Assembly: GCA_963773745.1 (NCBI GenBank)
Contig: CAVZCL010000001.1
Span: 558,001 to 622,000, forward strand
Reading direction: 5' to 3'
Length of the DNA: 64,000 nucleotides
Source of the DNA: UBA5069 sp963773745
Lineage (GTDB): Bacteria > Chloroflexota > Anaerolineae > Caldilineales > Caldilineaceae
Part shown: piece by piece, positions 8,374 to 16,991 of the stretch
How positions within the stretch are numbered: the stretch's first letter is position 1
How the letters are laid out: every line of letters starts with the position of its first letter
Made by a program: the position numbers and the translations under genes
The notes under the pieces: generated by a model
What the model saw: the letters and a program-made list of their open reading frames with translations, nothing else
Database searches by the model: none
Told to the model about the DNA's origin: nothing

Positions 8374-8457
8374 TGCGTAGCTTCAGCCCTGCGGGCTGCG
8401 TCACGCCGGGAGACGTGACCTACAACGGCCGGAGGGCTGGAAGCCCCCCGCTACGCA
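8374..8457. repeat. Short palindromic repeat ending in TGCGTAGC / GCTACGCA
   Basis: It is bounded by TGCGTAGC (8374) and GCTACGCA (8450). The inside contains GCGTCACGCCGGGAGACGTGACC and GGAGGGCTGGAAGCCCC. The first inner block closely resembles the loop of the palindromic element at 13898-14126, and related remnants are visible near 24143-24190 and 13690-13760. It lies between the Imm-5-like gene and the binding-protein gene. Confidence 0.6.
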
Positions 8458-8524
8458 ATCTGCGACATTTGGAAACTCGAGACGCGCACTCACTGAACGT
8501 GCGACAAAATTGGAGCAATCAAGT

Positions 8525-9557
8525 ATGAAACACAAAAGGCATCGCATGACTGGGGCCCTCGTTGCGGCAATCCTTGCCGCCCTGCTGCTGGCCGGCTGCG
8601 CGGCTGTAGCGCCGGCAACCACATCAGGCGCGTCAGCGCCCAATGAAGCCGTTTCACTGGGCGTTGGTTTTGTGCCCAATGTTCAGTTCGCGCCCATCTA
8701 TGTTGGCATTGAAAAGGGTTTTTTCGCCGACGAAGGCATCGATCTCACGCTGGCCTATGGCTTTGAGAACGACTACCTCACGCTTGTGGGTACGGGCAAC
8801 GAGGACTTCATGATCGGCAGCGGCGACCAGGTGATTCTGGGACGGGCGCAGGGGTTGCCGGTGCGCTATGTCTTCAACTGGTACAGCCGCTACCCGGTGG
8901 TTCTCTTTGCCAGGAGCGACGCCGGCATCAACAGCCCTGCCGACATGGCGGGCAAGCGCATTGGCCTGCCGGGCACCTACGGCGCGAACTACATTGCGCT
9001 GCGCGCCCTGCTTGAGGCAGCGAACTTGACGGAGCAGGATATCCAGCTCGAGAGCATTGGCTTCACACAGGCGGCCGCCGTTAGCCAGGGCACCGTGGAT
9101 GCGGCCGTCGACTATGCGGTGAATGGGCCGGTGGTGCTCGCACAGTCGGGCATCTCCACAACGGTCGTCACGCTGGATGATGTGTTGACCATGCCCGCCA
9201 ATGGCCTTGTCACCAACGACACCGTGATTGCAGAGCGCCCGGCGCTGGTTGAGGGGATGGCGCGGGCCATGGCGCGCTCGATTGCCTGGACAATCGCCAA
9301 TCCCGACGAGGCCTTTGCCATTGCGCTCAAGGTTGTGCCCGAAGCGGGCGGGCCGAATGAAGCGGCCAACCGCGCCGTCTTCGACGCCTCACTCCCCTTC
9401 TGGACGCCGGCGCCCGGGCCGCGCAGTGGGCATCACGACGACAGCCGAGTGGGAGGCCGCCGCAGCCTTCATGGAGCGCACGGGGCTGGCTGCCACACTC
9501 GTCCCGGCCGAGGCGCTCTTCACAAACCAATTTGCCGAAGAAGCAGCTTCACAGTGA
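8525..9557 (+). CDS. ribY: Riboflavin-type ABC transporter substrate-binding lipoprotein (RibY; one frameshift)
   Basis: It starts at ATG 8525 and encodes about 343 residues. There is a lipoprotein signal with lipobox LLAGC, then an NMT1/THI5-type binding domain: VGFVPNVQFAPIYVGIEKGFFADEGIDL, FMIGSGDQVILGRAQGLPV, GKRIGLPGTYGANYIALRALLE and VDAAVDYAVNGPVV. This fold binds thiamin precursors, riboflavin and related heterocycles. Near 9410 the frame must shift to reach the conserved end VGITTTAEWEAAAAFMERTGL and the stop at 9557, which overlaps the GTG of the ATPase gene (GTGA). The riboswitch upstream makes riboflavin the likely ligand. Confidence 0.82.
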
Positions 9558-10327
9558 GCACCACGCCGGTGATCCTTGCCGTTGAAGCGATCTCCAAGAG
9601 CTTCGACGAGCCCACCGCACGCGTGCGTGCGCTTGCCAACGTGAGCTTTCGCGCGCGACAGGGCGAGTTTATCTGTTTGCTTGGGCCCAGCGGCAGCGGC
9701 AAAAGCACGCTGCTGCGCATTATCGCCGGCCTGGTGAGGCCCGACAGCGGGCGCGTGCTCTTCGACGGCGCGCCCCTCACCGAGCCGCAGCGCGACATCG
9801 GCTTTGTCTTCCAGAGCACGAACCTCATGCCCTGGCGCTCCGTAATTGACAACGTGCTGCTGCCGCTTGAAATTGCCGGCCCCGTGGGCGACGCCGAACG
9901 CACGCGCGCCGTGGCGCTGCTGGACCTGGTGGGGCTGCACGGCTTCCACCATGCCTACCCGCGGCAGCTTTCGGGGGGGATGAGCCAGCGCGTGGTGCTG
10001 GCGCGCACGCTGATTCACGAGCCACGCCTGCTTCTGCTGGACGAACCCTTTGGCGCGCTGGATGCCATTACCCGCGAGCGGCTGAACCTGGAGCTGCTCC
10101 GCATCCACCAGCGGGATGGGCAGACTTCGGTCATGGTGACGCACAGCATCCCCGAGGCGGTGCTGCTGGCCGACCGCGTGCTGGTGTTGAGCGAGCGGCC
10201 GGGCCGGCTGATCGCCGACATGCCGATTCCGCTGGTGCGCCCGCGCACGCTGGCACAGACGGGCACGGAGCACTTTGCCCGTCTTACGCTGGCACTGCGC
10301 GAGCAAATTGAGGGAGTAAGGGAATAG
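9554..10327 (+). CDS. ABC transporter ATP-binding protein (riboflavin uptake)
   Basis: 257 residues from a GTG at 9554 that overlaps the preceding stop. Walker A is GPSGSGKST, the Q-loop is in FVFQSTNLMPWRS, the signature is LSGGMSQR, Walker B is LLLLDEPFGALD, and the switch His is in MVTHSIPEAVLLADR. It belongs to the SsuB/TauB/ThiZ group that works with RibX/ThiX-type permeases. It probably supplies ATPase drive to the permease at 6937. As sequenced it is fused in frame to the upstream gene only because of the frameshift there. Confidence 0.88.
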   Translation: MSTTPVILAVEAISKSFDEPTARVRALANVSFRARQGEFICLLGPSGSGKSTLLRIIAGLVRPDSGRVLFDGAPLTEPQRDIGFVFQSTNLMPWRSVIDNVLLPLEIAGPVGDAERTRAVALLDLVGLHGFHHAYPRQLSGGMSQRVVLARTLIHEPRLLLLDEPFGALDAITRERLNLELLRIHQRDGQTSVMVTHSIPEAVLLADRVLVLSERPGRLIADMPIPLVRPRTLAQTGTEHFARLTLALREQIEGVRE

Positions 10328-10404
10328 GGTGTGGGGGGTGGGGGTGGGGGGTGGGGTGTGGGGGTGGGGTGTGGACTAAACCCTACACCCCACACCCCAC
10401 ACCC
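10326..10404. repeat. G-rich/C-rich inverted tract after the ABC operon
   Basis: The left half is almost pure G/T (GGGTGTGGGGGGTGGGGGTG and onwards); the right half is CCCTACACCCCACACCCCACACCC. The two halves can pair as a hairpin, and the G runs could form quadruplexes. It lies between the convergent ABC ATPase and nicotinate phosphoribosyltransferase genes and may end transcription from both sides. Confidence 0.7.
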
Positions 10405-10409
10405 TTGCT

Positions 10410-11972
10410 TTACACGTCATTGCGCAGATTGCCCGTCGCCTCGGCAATCAACTCCTGCTTCAGATCCCAGAGCTTTTCGCTGAGCGAGACGTGGTAGATA
10501 TGCGGGTTGACGAGGCGGCGAATGCCCGGATCGAGCCGCTCGACGTCGGCGGTGCGCCGCGCGCGCATCTCGTCAAGCGCGGGGCGTCCCTCGGGGCGCA
10601 CGCCGTCGCGCAGCGCCACCTTGTGCAGCGGCTCAATCCGGCTGATCTCACCTACATGCAGCCGGCGCAGCCTGGTGTGGTCGTTGGGGTGGTGCAGCAG
10701 CATGCTCTTGCCCAGCGAAGGCTCCTCATCCGCCGTCGTCAGCAGGTCGGCCGTGGCCTTGCCGCGCTGGTCATAGAGGCGCCATGCGCGTTTGATGCCC
10801 GGGTTGGGCGTCTTGGCGGGCGTCTCCGAAATCTTGATGGCAGACTCCCACGCGCCGCCATCCTGCACGGCCACCAGCTTGTAGACGCCGCCCAGCGCCG
10901 GCTCGCCCCATGAGGTGATCAGACGCGTGCCCACGCCGTAGACAAGGCGCTTGACAATCTTGTCGGCGTCCAGCCCGTAGCGCGGCGCTTCCTGCGCAAT
11001 CTGGGTGATGATCTGCCAGACGACAAGCTCGTCGAGGTCGCTTGAGAGCACGATCGAGGTCTCCTCGAAGCCCGCCTCATTGAGCAGCCTGGCCGCCTGA
11101 ATGGCGAGGTAGGCCTGGTCGCCCGAATCGAGGCGCACACCTGCGGGGCGGTGGCCCTTGCGCCGCAGCTTCTCGAAGACGCGAATGGCGTTGGGCACGC
11201 CGCTTTCCAGCGTGTCAATCGTATCGACCAGCAGCAGCGTGTCGTCGGGGTAGGTCTCGGCGTAGGCCTCGAATGCGCCTTCCTCGCCCATGCCTAGCGC
11301 CATGCAGAGCTGGACCAGGCTGTGGGCGTGCGTGCCCTTGGGCGCAAGGCCCATGACGGCGCTCATGCCTGTGTTGGATGAGAAGCCGGCGCCGCCGATC
11401 AGCGCGGCACGCGTGCCGGCGTTGCCGCCAGCGCCCTGCGCGCGCCGCAGGCCAAACTCAAGCATGGGCTGGCCGAGGCCGCTCTCGAAGATGCGCGCCG
11501 CCTTGGTGGCAATCAGCGTTTGGTAGTTGAGGTAGTTGAGCAGCGGCGTCTCGAGAATCTGCGCCATGGCCAGCGGCCCCTGCACCGTTGTCAGCGGCAC
11601 ATTGGGGTGCACCACGCGCCCTTCGGGAATGGCCGAGATGGTGAGCGCGCCGAAATCGCCGGAGCGCCCCAGCCAATCGAGAAAGTCCTCTGCGAAGAGG
11701 GGGCGGCCGCCGCCATCCTTCAGGCTGCGCAGGTAGTTGAGCTGCGCCTCGCCAAAGCACACGTCCTCGATCCAGTCGAGCAGCGTCTCCATGCCCACGT
11801 TGATGCAGTAGCCGGCCTGGTGGTTGCCGTAGTCGGGGTAGCGGCGGAAGAAGTGGTCAAACTGGACAGTGCGTTCGTGCAATCCCAGACGAAAGTAGAC
11901 CTGGGACATGGTCAATTGGTAGAAATCGGTGAAGAGAATGCCTTCAGCCATTTCGCGGTCGCTTGCGCGCAT
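10410..11972 (-). CDS. pncB: Nicotinate phosphoribosyltransferase
   Basis: 520 residues from ATG 11972, with AGGAGAA seven bases upstream. The enzyme converts nicotinate, PRPP and ATP to nicotinate mononucleotide in NAD salvage, in the cytoplasm. Typical segments are TDFYQLTMSQVYF near the start, LNYLNYQTLIATKAARI, EFGLRRAQG around the substrate His/Arg region, GFSSNTGMSA, GVRLDSGD (PRPP-binding side), SSDLDE, and YGVGTRLITSWGEPALGGVYKLV. Full family length with no breaks. It is convergent with the riboflavin transporter, so the two cofactor-supply loci are neighbours but not co-transcribed. Confidence 0.95.
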   Translation of the reverse strand: MRASDREMAEGILFTDFYQLTMSQVYFRLGLHERTVQFDHFFRRYPDYGNHQAGYCINVGMETLLDWIEDVCFGEAQLNYLRSLKDGGGRPLFAEDFLDWLGRSGDFGALTISAIPEGRVVHPNVPLTTVQGPLAMAQILETPLLNYLNYQTLIATKAARIFESGLGQPMLEFGLRRAQGAGGNAGTRAALIGGAGFSSNTGMSAVMGLAPKGTHAHSLVQLCMALGMGEEGAFEAYAETYPDDTLLLVDTIDTLESGVPNAIRVFEKLRRKGHRPAGVRLDSGDQAYLAIQAARLLNEAGFEETSIVLSSDLDELVVWQIITQIAQEAPRYGLDADKIVKRLVYGVGTRLITSWGEPALGGVYKLVAVQDGGAWESAIKISETPAKTPNPGIKRAWRLYDQRGKATADLLTTADEEPSLGKSMLLHHPNDHTRLRRLHVGEISRIEPLHKVALRDGVRPEGRPALDEMRARRTADVERLDPGIRRLVNPHIYHVSLSEKLWDLKQELIAEATGNLRNDV

Positions 11973-12118
11973 GGGGTTCTCCTGGCATGGGTGCAGGTAG
12001 TGGTGCGGGGATTATAGCACCGGCGCGGCGCAACCGCTGCCGGCAGATTGGCGTGTGTGCAACCTGCCGGCAGCTACTTGTGAGCGTCAGTCAACCGAAG
12101 TGGCTCAGGCGCACACCG

Positions 12119-13564
12119 TCAGCGGATGATGAAGGTGATCTCGAAGTCGAGCGTGGGGCTTTCGGGGCTGCCCGCGGGCGCCACCATAACGGTATAGTCG
12201 CCGGCAGCGCCAATTTCTGTGGTGACGAGGTTGCCCACTTGCCCGTTCGTTCCCGAGAGCGCCAGCTCATTGCCGCTCGCGTCAAGAACGCTTACTTCAA
12301 GCGGAACGGCGCCTGTGTCCGTGCGCACTTCGAGCATGACGCCACCATCGAGGTTAAGCACAAAGCCCACGGGGATGGCCTGGTAGATGGTGGCGTTGCG
12401 CGTTGCGCGTTCGGCCCCGGGCGCAAAGGAGACCCGTTGCAAGGTGCCGGACTCGGGCTCCTGCGGAGCCGGCTCGGCCGAGACACCGGGGAGGCGCAAC
12501 ACCTGGCCTGGCACGATCAGGTTGCCGTCAAGGTTGTTGGTGGCGCGCAGATCGGCGGCCGAAACACCGAAACGTTCACCAATCGAGGTCAAGGTATCTC
12601 CGGCGGCCACCGTGTAGTTGGGTGGCGACCAGGTGCCTGTGGCATTCGGCTGCGTGCCACGATCCCACACGCCGCTGGCTGTGCCACCCGGGTTTATGTC
12701 CGGAGTGCCATCGCCGGCTTCCCCATCGCCGGTGTCCCCATCGCCGGCGTCATTGCCACATTGATCAGAAACGGTCAGCGCAGCGCCCGGCTGAATGACC
12801 GACGGATTCGCACCTATCAGCGCTTCGTTTGCACTGTAAATGGCCCGCCACGTGGTGCAATAGAGGCGCGCAATCTGGGTTAGCGAATCGCCCGGCTGCA
12901 CAATGTACGTGGTTGTGTCGTTACCGCCGGGAAGATCCGACGGTGGCGGCAGCGTTTCCTGCGACAGCAGCGTCAACGCGCCGTTGACAAATCCAAAGCG
13001 CTTGCGCACATGCTGTGTGGGGCAGCACAGGGGATCATCCGGCCCCTGCTCAATCATCTCCACTACAATGGTGCGCTGCTCCGCTCCGCCTGCTTCGCCA
13101 ATATAGAGATCGCGCACATCAACGCGGTCGCCCAGCAGCACGCTTGCCACATGGACGGCCTCGCCCGCCTGGTTCTCCATCACGCCCAGGTGGACAAAAT
13201 TGCCGCTGCCGCCGCCATTGACCACATAAATCACCGCTGCGTCTTGCCGGTAGTCGCCGGTGATGTCGCCGCGGGCGCGCAGGTCAAGCAGCCAAACCTG
13301 CCATTCGGTCGCCGCGCCGGCAATCGGCTCGCTATAGCGGCCGCCGCTCAACGTCACCGCTTGGTTGCCCATCTCCTGAACCACATAGGTCGCATTGTCA
13401 AGGACGGCATCTGTCAGTACATCGCCTTCGCCCTGCTGCGCCAGCGGTGCGGCGTGGACTGTCGTCGCAGCGGAGGCAGCCAGGATGGCTGCAAAAGCAA
13501 GTGTCGCTGCGGTGCGGATGAGATCTGCACCATTCGATCGCTTGAACCACTTTGCGATCAGCAT
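12119..13564 (-). CDS. Secreted LysM-domain protein
   Basis: 481 residues from ATG 13564, with AAAGGAGT six bases before. A signal peptide (ATLAFAAILAASAATTVHA) precedes an N-terminal domain of about 160 residues without clear homologues in my memory. Two LysM peptidoglycan-binding motifs follow: TYIVQPGDSLTQIARLYCTT...PGAALTV and NYTVAAGDTLTSIGERFGVS...PGQVLRL. A Gly/Asp-rich repeat linker (DGDTGDGEAGDG) separates them. The C-terminal part (VGFVLNLDGGVMLEVRTDTG...AGDYTVMVAP) resembles a bacterial pre-peptidase C-terminal beta-sandwich. Likely an envelope-bound carbohydrate-binding protein; no catalytic domain is evident. Confidence 0.8.
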   Translation of the reverse strand: MLIAKWFKRSNGADLIRTAATLAFAAILAASAATTVHAAPLAQQGEGDVLTDAVLDNATYVVQEMGNQAVTLSGGRYSEPIAGAATEWQVWLLDLRARGDITGDYRQDAAVIYVVNGGGSGNFVHLGVMENQAGEAVHVASVLLGDRVDVRDLYIGEAGGAEQRTIVVEMIEQGPDDPLCCPTQHVRKRFGFVNGALTLLSQETLPPPSDLPGGNDTTTYIVQPGDSLTQIARLYCTTWRAIYSANEALIGANPSVIQPGAALTVSDQCGNDAGDGDTGDGEAGDGTPDINPGGTASGVWDRGTQPNATGTWSPPNYTVAAGDTLTSIGERFGVSAADLRATNNLDGNLIVPGQVLRLPGVSAEPAPQEPESGTLQRVSFAPGAERATRNATIYQAIPVGFVLNLDGGVMLEVRTDTGAVPLEVSVLDASGNELALSGTNGQVGNLVTTEIGAAGDYTVMVAPAGSPESPTLDFEITFIIR

Positions 13565-13897
13565 GTTGACTCCTTTCCATTTGTCAGTAGCAGGCGCTTC
13601 CACCCAGGCGCTTTCCGGCGGCGCATTACGCACCTCTTCGATCCCGTCTCGTCGCAGCGGCTGATGGTTCAGCAATGGCGCATGGCTCCAGCGTGACGTC
13701 GTTGTTGTGCGGTTGCGCACGGCCTTGACGGAGGGTTGGAAGCCCCCTGCTCCGTAACACGATGGCCGATTCGCGGGCCCGCGTATGCCGCGCGCCTGCG
13801 TCTTTCGGATGTGTAGCGGCAACGGGGCCTCTGTTAAACGCTTGCGCCTGGGCGGGGGTTTCGCTGCGCTCGTGCAGAATCGGCTCGCGGGGATGGT
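13565..13897. other. Gene-free stretch upstream of the LysM gene
   Basis: It holds the leader of the LysM gene, a remnant related to the 8374 repeat (GGAGGGTTGGAAGCCCC at about 13730-13746), and otherwise G/C-rich sequence with no supported gene. It ends at the 8-bp target duplication of the palindromic element. Confidence 0.5.
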
Positions 13898-14126
13898 TAG
13901 GGCTTCTCAAAAGTCAGAATGAGGTGTGGCAAGCGCCAACAGCAACCTCACCCCCGGCCCCTCTCCAGAAAATTGGAGAGGGGAGCAAAACAAGTGCGTC
14001 ACGCCGGAGATGTGACCGATAACGGCGGCGCTGTGCTCCCCTCTCCGAATTTTCTGGAGAGGGGCCGGGGGTGAGGTTGCTGTTGGCGCTTGCCACACCT
14101 CATTCTGACTTTTGAGAAGCCCTGCA
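13898..14126. mobile_element. Palindromic MITE-like element, copy 1, with 8-bp target duplication
   Basis: A 229-bp element that is nearly one hairpin. Its ends are TAGGGCTTCTCAAAAGTC and the inverse ...GACTTTTGAGAAGCCCTGCA, with arms of about 90 bases and a loop of about 45 bases containing GCGTCACGCCGGAGATGTGACC. It is flanked by GGGATGGT at 13890-13897 and again at 14127-14134. A second copy is at 63130-63356 with a different flanking duplication. It encodes no transposase, so it would have moved with help from elsewhere. It ends just before the ftsK promoter. Confidence 0.85.
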
Positions 14127-14142
14127 GGGATGGTTCACATCG

Positions 14143-14171
14143 TTGCGAGCGCCATACGATTATGCTATACT
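14143..14171 (+). promoter_or_regulatory. Promoter of ftsK
   Basis: TTGCGA (14143-14148), a 17-base spacer and TATACT (14166-14171). TGC directly before the -10 makes an extended form TGCTATACT. It lies 42 bases before the ATG at 14214 and directly downstream of the palindromic element. The same TGCTATACT string precedes the genes at 31428 and 46907. Confidence 0.65.
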
Positions 14172-14213
14172 CGCATGGGTCGGAACATCTGTTCGGAGCA
14201 CACTTCTCTCGCC

Positions 14214-16980
14214 ATGGCAACACGCAAACCAACCCGCAAGAAGAAGACGCAGCCGAGCGCCTGGCAGGCGTTCGTGGATGTGCTGACGCGCCCGGGCTTC
14301 ATCGGCTCCGTGCTCGTACTCGTGGCCATCTTCACGCTGCTCAGCCTGCTGTCGGGCAGCCGCGGCACCCTCACCGGCGCATGGGTGAACACACTGCGCA
14401 ACTGGTTTGGCATGGGCGTTTGGCTTGCGCCGCTGGCCATGGGCATCATCGGCCTGTGGCTCGTCTTTGCCGCCATGGATCAGATTCCCACGCCGGCCTG
14501 GCGGCGACCGATTGGCGTCTTCGTGCTCTTCATGGCCTTCATTATTGGGGCCAGCTTGTTGCTGCGCCCCGAGGTGCGCGACCAACTGGCCGGTGAGGGC
14601 ACTGCCGGTGGGCGTGTGGGTTCGCAGCTTGCCACACTGCTGCAATCATCGATTACGAATCTGGGCGCATGGGCCTTCGTCGCCTTTCTCGCCATTTCGG
14701 GCATCATATTTCTCACCGACCGCCTGCTCATTGACGGCATGGCGCGCCTCATCATGACGCTGCAGTTTGCGCTACGCCCTCGTGCGCAGAGCATGCAGAG
14801 CGCGCCGCACGGGCGCATTCGCCCGCAGGTGCCGCTGCCCCTGGGCGAGCTGTCGCCCTTGCAGCGCTGGCGCGAGCGCTGGCTGCGGCAGCGCGACAAT
14901 CCCTTTGGGCTGCCCGCGGATGCGCGCGACAAGCCAGCCCCTGCAGGGAAGCACAGGATCCTCATTGCGCCAGGTGGTGGGGCAGCCACAGCCGGCCTCT
15001 GCGCCGCAGCGCGCCCCGCACATGCAGCCATCACACGCGGAGGCGAGCGCACCCGCTGCGCACGCCAGCGCAGGCCGCGCCGCGCCGCCCCAGCACGCGC
15101 CGCAGGGTTCGCCACAGCGCGCGCCCGAACTGCTGCACCCGCGCATTATCGGCGGCAGCCCCGTGTGGCAACTGCCGAAAATGGAGCAACTGCTCGACAC
15201 CTGGGAGCGCCAGGCGGAGAGCGACGCCAAGCTGCGCGAAAACTCCAAGCTCATCGAGACGGCGCTGCTCGACCACGGCATTCCGGCCACGGTGGAGGAT
15301 GTGAACACGGCGGCAAGCGTCACCCGCTTTTTGCTGCGCCCCGACTACAAGGTGCGCGTTGTCAAGGGCGAAGAGGTGCGCAAGAAGGTCAAGGTCTCCG
15401 AGATTTCGGCGCTCGTCGCGCGACCTTGCGCTTGTACTGGCAGCCAAGAGCGTGCGTGTGGAAGCGCCTGTGCCCGGCACCAACTATGTGGGCATTGAGG
15501 TCTCCAACACCAACAGCAACACTGTGGGGCTGCGCGAACTGCTGGAGACCGAGCGCTTCCAGACCATGAAGGGTGCGCTGCGTGTTGCGCTGGGCGAGAA
15601 CCTCACCGCCGAACCGGTGGTGGCGGACCTCACGCGCATGCCCCACTTGCTGATTGCCGGCTCCACCGGCTCGGGCAAATCGGTCTGCATCAACTCGATT
15701 ATCACCTGCCTGCTCCTCACGCATACGCCCGACAGCCTGCGCCTGCTTATGGTGGACCCCAAGATGGTGGAGCTGAGCGTCTACAACGGCGTGCCGCATC
15801 TGCTCAGTCCGGTGGTCACCGAGGTGGAGAAGGCGGCGGGTGTCCTCTACTGGGCGGTCAAGGAGATGGAGCGGCGCTACACGCTCTGCAACAAGGCGGG
15901 GCGCGCGACATCATCCGCTACAACGAATACCTGGGCAAACGCAGCGAGAAGCCGCTGCCCTACATTGTGGTGATTGTGGACGAGATGGCCGACCTGATGA
16001 TGGCCGCGCCGGAAGAGGTGGAGAAGCACATTTGCCGCCTGGCGCAGATGGCGCGTGCCGTCGGCATCCACCTGATCATTGCCACGCAGCGCCCGTCGGT
16101 GGATGTGATTACGGGCCTCATCAAGGCCAACTTTCCGGCGCGGATTGCCTTTGCCGTCACCAGCCAAATCGACAGCCGCGTTATCCTCGACGTGCAGGGC
16201 GCAGAGCAACTGCTGGGGCGGGGTGACATGCTCTTTATGTCGCCCGAAGGGGGCAAGCTCGAGCGGCTGCAGGGCACCTACCTGAGCGACGACGAAATCA
16301 ACCGCGTGGTGAATTACTGGAAGGGGCTGCGCACACTCCAGGCCACGCCCGCCTCGTGGGAGCAGCCGAGCCTGCTGCCGGCCGAGGCGCCGGCTACCGG
16401 CGAGAAGAAAGCTGCGCCCTCGGCCGCCAGCGCTGGCAGCGCCGCCAGCGCGGGACTCTTTGCCGACGAGAAGAACGCGCCCGTGTCGCAGTGGACCAAC
16501 CCGCAGCCGGGCGCAGGCGCGCGCACGCCGCCCGTTACCAGCCTGGACTCGCCCCTCTTCGAGCAGATTGATGCGCTCAAGGCGGTGGACAACCGCGATG
16601 TCCTCTTTGATGACGCCGTGCGCGTGGTGCATGAGGCCGACAAGGGCAGCGTTAGCCTGCTGCAGAAGAAGCTGCGGATTGGCTACGGACGCGCCTCGCG
16701 CATTATCGAGCAGCTTGTGGAGGCGGGCGTGCTGGACGATGAAGTGGGCGCGGGCGGAGTGCGCCCGCTTGCAGGCGCAGCCAAACCACGCACCAGCTAT
16801 ACTCCACCGGCAGGCAATGCACCCGACAAGCCGGCCGCACACCCGGACCAGCCGGCCCAGCCGCTCCTCAAGCCGCGGATTATTGGTGACGAAGATGATG
16901 CCGACGACGGCGCGCGCATTGCAACCCAGCCGCCGGATGAAGCCGGCGCGCCCAACTCCGCCCCTGGCGTGTGGATGTAA
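14214..16980 (+). CDS. ftsK: FtsK/SpoIIIE DNA translocase (three frameshifts as sequenced)
   Basis: It starts at ATG 14214 and encodes about 920 residues when frames are joined. The Lys-rich start is followed by four membrane helices (SVLVLVAIFTLLSLLSG, MGVWLAPLAMGIIGLWLVFA, GVFVLFMAFIIGASLLL, AWAFVAFLAISGIIFLTD) and a Gln/Pro/Ala linker. The motor domain has VPGTNYVGIEVSN, Walker A GSTGSGKSV, Walker B VIVDEMADLMM, RLAQMARAVGIHLIIATQRP and a C-terminal gamma winged helix (SLLQKKLRIGYGRASRIIEQL). The gamma domain normally reads chromosome-orienting sequences. It pumps DNA at the division septum during chromosome segregation. Frames change near 14950, 15412 and 15900; all motifs are intact, so these look like sequence errors. 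Confidence 0.9.
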
Positions 16981-16991
16981 GAGTTTAGCCA

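Noticed and set aside
8525..10327. A natural fusion of binding protein and ATPase
   Set aside because: The frame joins them only after an apparent single-base shift near 9410; the alternative frame ends the binding protein properly with a GTGA overlap.
12715..12755. Tandem repeat GGCGATGG-type (DGDTGDGEAGDG)
   Set aside because: In-frame linker repeat of the LysM protein.
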